Source of the DNA: Trichoplax adhaerens
Taxonomy: Eukaryota; Placozoa; Uniplacotomia; Trichoplacea; Trichoplacidae
NCBI RefSeq assembly: GCF_000150275.1
Contig: NW_002060949.1
Coordinates: 3,540,449-3,604,448 of the forward strand
Length of the DNA: 64,000 nucleotides
Direction: 5' to 3'
Under the pieces are notes generated by a model that was not told the DNA's origin, searched no databases, and was given only the letters and a program-made list of their open reading frames with translations. The position numbers and the translations under genes are program-made. Of the stretch, positions 60,901-64,000 are shown in pieces; the stretch's first letter is position 1; every line of letters starts with the position of its first letter.

Positions 60901-62301
60901 TACCGACGGCCTAGTTGCAATACGATATAAATTGTTATTGGTTAAAATAGAATGGATCAGTAACTTAATTTTAAGGTTAGCTCAATACTTAGTAAAATGG
61001 TGAGAAAAAATATGATACCAGTATTAACTACTCATTGAAATGGAAAATTTACTTGTCCGAAACAGTATAGAACGCCAAAAGTTGCACCCCATCGCCTTCC
61101 AAGGACGTGGGATAGCAAAAAGTAAACGCCTCCACTTCCAATTCTCGTACGTTCACATATACCAATAGTTGATAATACTGTAATTAAAGCTATGCCAAGT
61201 GTAATAAGGATGATTACCATGGATAAAATAATCCCGGCGTTGCCCTATTGCCCATATACAGGTAATAATGGTAATCATAATTTATGTAAGTGATGATTCA
61301 CAATAGCAATGTTAAATTTTTTAACTATAATTACTTCATTCAATTTAATTTTTCTAATGCATATATGGTATATCAGAGGTGTAATGTATAAAAATAATAA
61401 GTTTATTTTTCTAGAAGAAAGATTTTATAAGCAATAACTATGACATTCGAAATTTGATACTCTTATATCACAATGCAATAGAAATTTTACGATTTAATAC
61501 TAATTTATAATAATGCTCGATTTAGTGGTAATAGTAAGTATAGTAAATGCGATATGGTATTCATGGAAGATTTTTGGATTAATGGAAAAATATAATCTCT
61601 TGAATAGCTATGTTAAAACTACCAGTTGTTTGCTTTCAAAGATACATTACAGTACCATTGTACTAAATTCATTTAAAATTATATTACTATTTACAGTTGG
61701 TAAAATAATAAATCAAAGAAGAATTACTATCTATACGTTTATATTACTAGCGTCGAGTTGTAGACACCATCTTATCGTTCATTATATAGCATTAACAATG
61801 ATGTTTAAAATGTACCTCGTATAGCATAGGCATAGACGTAAAAGAAAGAATGTAATTCATAGTAGTACTTACAACCATCCAGCCGGTCCTAAGGAAAATG
61901 ACCACACCAAAAATATTAATCATGCAACTAGTAAATACGCCTATATTGAATGAGAATTCAAAAGGAATCAAAATTATTGTTATAAATTAGTTTTCAGTGC
62001 TTAATATACATGGAAAAAATTAAAAGATAATGGAATGTAACGAGAATAATTTGTTGCATGTCTATAAATTTTAGTGTCGCCAATGCAATCATTAAAATAA
62101 CAATTTTTAACGTATATCTATGATTATGAATAGAATCGCTTTGGTTGATTTATTTCACTAATACCCATATATCCAATAGTGTTACTAATTACATTATTAT
62201 GATTAAGGCATAGCTTAACGTTACTTACCGTCCCATGTACCAAATAAAGCGGGCTCTCTGACGAAGAAATTTGCTTTCCACCATGGTTGGAAACCTTTTG
62301 C
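57989..62301 (-). CDS. SLC12A8: SLC12A8-type (CCC9) cation-chloride cotransporter family member, 5'-partial
   Basis: Thirteen exons in transcript order: 62301-62229, 61940-61873, 61244-61053, 60910-60673, 60570-60369, 60270-60183, 60086-59940, 59737-59176, 59004-58940, 58826-58709, 58611-58554, 58451-58302, 58106-57989. All phases match. Landmarks: [20 protein letters not shown], then [56 protein letters not shown] (very conserved), [33 protein letters not shown], then a cytosolic acidic loop (about 130 residues), two more membrane segments ([18 protein letters not shown]...) and [15 protein letters not shown]12A8 is described as a polyamine/amino-acid or NMN transporter; substrate is not settled. 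The first exon with the ATG was not found. The tail [12 protein letters not shown] fits the usual end, but a strong CA|gtaagt donor there replaces an in-frame TAA and adds about 38 polar residues ([16 protein letters not shown]...). Confidence 0.93.
58842..58861. repeat. (AT)n microsatellite
   Basis: Uninterrupted AT dinucleotide run in an SLC12A8-like intron. Confidence 0.8.
59790..59822. repeat. (AT)n microsatellite
   Basis: Long AT dinucleotide run in an SLC12A8-like intron between exons 59737 and 59940. Confidence 0.8.
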
Positions 62302-64000
62302 CTAATAAAATACCATTAAAACTTTCATTTCAATATCTTTCATGAAACTAAGTATTGTTAGTAAGATACTATATTACAGTGTTGTTTTCGTGTATGTATC
62401 ATTGCGCAACTATCAAGATACCATTAATTTACTCATTAAAACATAAGACTGTTGTATTATTTTCCTTGAAGAAATAGATAGCATTGGTATAAGAAATATT
62501 GATCACAAATGAGATTCCAGTTAGGATAAAGAAAAAATAAATATGATTAGCGAATGATATCGCTCAATTATTGATAATCAAGTGAGCTTCCACATTCGTA
62601 TATCATTTTAAGAATAAATATATACCGGTTAAGTTTCAAGACATAGCAGACGAGTGTTGTAAGCATTGATGGCCATAAATTTAAACATGAATTTAGAAGT
62701 AACAATAGAATAGAATTAATTAAGGAGTAAGCTACTAAACCATTTCCATATCCAATCATTTCATTTTTTTTTTATAGTACATCTTGAAGGAAAATACTAT
62801 TTTTGATGAATGGATAACTCCACCCCCTGTTAGAAGCAACAATTTCTATAGTATAAACTTCTAGCTATTTTTTGGCGACCGATAATAATTTAATTTATAG
62901 GAAAATTCGTGACGAAATCATAAATATAATTGGTATATTTTATGTCTTTTGAAGTCATTCATTGGGGGTATACTTGTATACGTGTAAAAGTATTTCCGTG
63001 AAAATTATTAACGCCAACTGTAACTACTGGTCTACTAAGGTGATATTACAAGTTATCCATTTTCTATTAATACCGTATTTCTATCTCTATTTTAAAATGA
63101 GTTATTCTTAAGCAGTGATTACCCAAGTAAGGTAAGCTGGTAGATTACATAATCACTATGTTATCTATTATTTAATGCTTCCAGTCATTTTGAATACAAA
63201 TAGTATTTTATCTTGAACTGTTAGTGTAAAATGATTTCCAACGTAACTTTGATTCTAGGATAATCCATTGAAAGAATAAAATAGATATCATATCGAATGC
63301 TAGCCAAGCTATAGTATAACTAAATGACATTGTCAATATCCATTAGAGTTAATACTTTGATCGAATGCATACATATAATTCAATCCTATGGGAAGAACTA
63401 ATCTACAAAGCCTATAGCCTCTATTGTGATATACGTATAATTCGATATCACCATCTGGCTCATTATTTGGATATTAATAATTAAAATTATCACTTGGAAG
63501 GTAATATCATTAATTGTATTTTTCCTTCCATCGAATTGTATGGTAGAAAAGGGAAAAGTACCAATTATAAACAAGTAAATAAGCATCTGGTCAATCTAAA
63601 ATATCTTCTACACTATATACCTCTCTATATTATTCCATACGCTATATATATACGGGTATTATCATGATTAGGAGAAGAATGCAAGAAATCTTTTCTCAAA
63701 CTATTGTAATAAAATTGCCTAAAATCCGTTGACTTTGTCTAAAAATAATAGGATAATAATAAATTGCGTTAAAAATGCTTGAAATAGAGTATCCATTAGA
63801 TTATGATCACCAACTAGTTCATGAGTTCATAAGGAAGAGATTTTCCTTGCCTTCTATATATCCCATCGTAAGCTTGTTCAATTTTATGATCATCATTGTG
63901 AAGAAGAAATGGTAGTCTGGTAAAGGATTCCGGGTAGAATAGAATAGGAATAAATTGTGATCACTAACCGTAGGTCAATGAGGAAGAAAAGTTTACTCTA
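62302..64000 (-). other. upstream of SLC12A8-like exons; missing first exon and a possible partial exon near the edge
   Basis: The first coding exon of the SLC12A8-like gene must lie here or beyond the window, joining in phase 0. A minus-strand stretch near 63945-63825 is open in two frames, one reading YPESFTRLPFLLHND and onward with balanced charge. It ends in a stop and I cannot link it to any gene, so it is only a weak candidate for the last exon of another gene. The rest is AT-rich. Confidence 0.3.

Noticed and set aside
60699-60914. Plus-strand 71-codon Ser/Thr-rich frame
   Set aside because: Antisense to SLC12A8-like exon 60673-60910.
61513-61824. Plus-strand 103-codon frame
   Set aside because: Sits wholly in an SLC12A8-like intron, AT-rich composition, no motif.

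Overview
This is a eukaryotic, animal-type window: AT-rich, with many short introns (GT...AG) breaking well-conserved genes and a few long introns or gene-poor stretches full of low-complexity AT sequence. I rebuilt exons by hand from splice signals, reading phase and recognisable protein families. Five genes appear complete by this method (SelO, DNAJC27, SLC25A32-type carrier, STT3A and a novel membrane protein), and one single-exon gene is intact. The animal-specific families (RBM24/38 splicing regulator, ERICH3 ciliary protein, SLC12A8 transporter), the compact introns and the low GC suggest an early-branching metazoan. A placozoan such as Trichoplax or Hoilungia is my best guess, but it is an inference. 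There are no bacterial operons, CRISPR arrays, rRNA or tRNA genes that I can see.

Layout, left to right. 1-6035 (+): the last three exons of an RBM24/RBM38-type RNA-binding protein whose first exon (start of the RRM) is off the left edge. 8703-11934 (-): selenoprotein O homologue (protein AMPylase), nine exons, with Cys instead of Sec near its C-terminus. 12.0-14.3 kb: gene-free, with degenerate repeats. 14377-22381 (+): a predicted four-span membrane protein with a Ser/Asn-rich tail and one TPR-like helical repeat. 23.6-25.4 kb: a tandem array of about 91-bp units. 26060-28783 (+): a 907-residue intronless protein with five copies of the same TPR-like repeat and a C-terminal J-like domain with an HPD motif. 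30918-33220 (+): DNAJC27/RBJ, a Rab-like GTPase with a C-terminal J domain. 34024-36775 (-): mitochondrial folate/FAD carrier of the SLC25A32 type. 39613-47684 (-): ERICH3 homologue whose acidic tail continues in frame into leucine-rich repeats. 50.7-51.15 kb: a dense palindromic TACAGTA/TACTGTA tract. 51465-57300 (+): STT3A, catalytic subunit of oligosaccharyltransferase, 19 exons. 57989-62301 (-): SLC12A8-type transporter, lacking only its first exon.

The genes are mostly unrelated housekeeping or animal-lineage genes rather than a pathway cluster. Exceptions worth attention are the two neighbouring genes that share an unrecognised TPR-like repeat, with two J-domain genes next to each other, and the ERICH3-LRR fusion. 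Convergent pairs (DNAJC27/SLC25A32 and STT3A/SLC12A8) leave only about 0.7-0.8 kb between stop codons.
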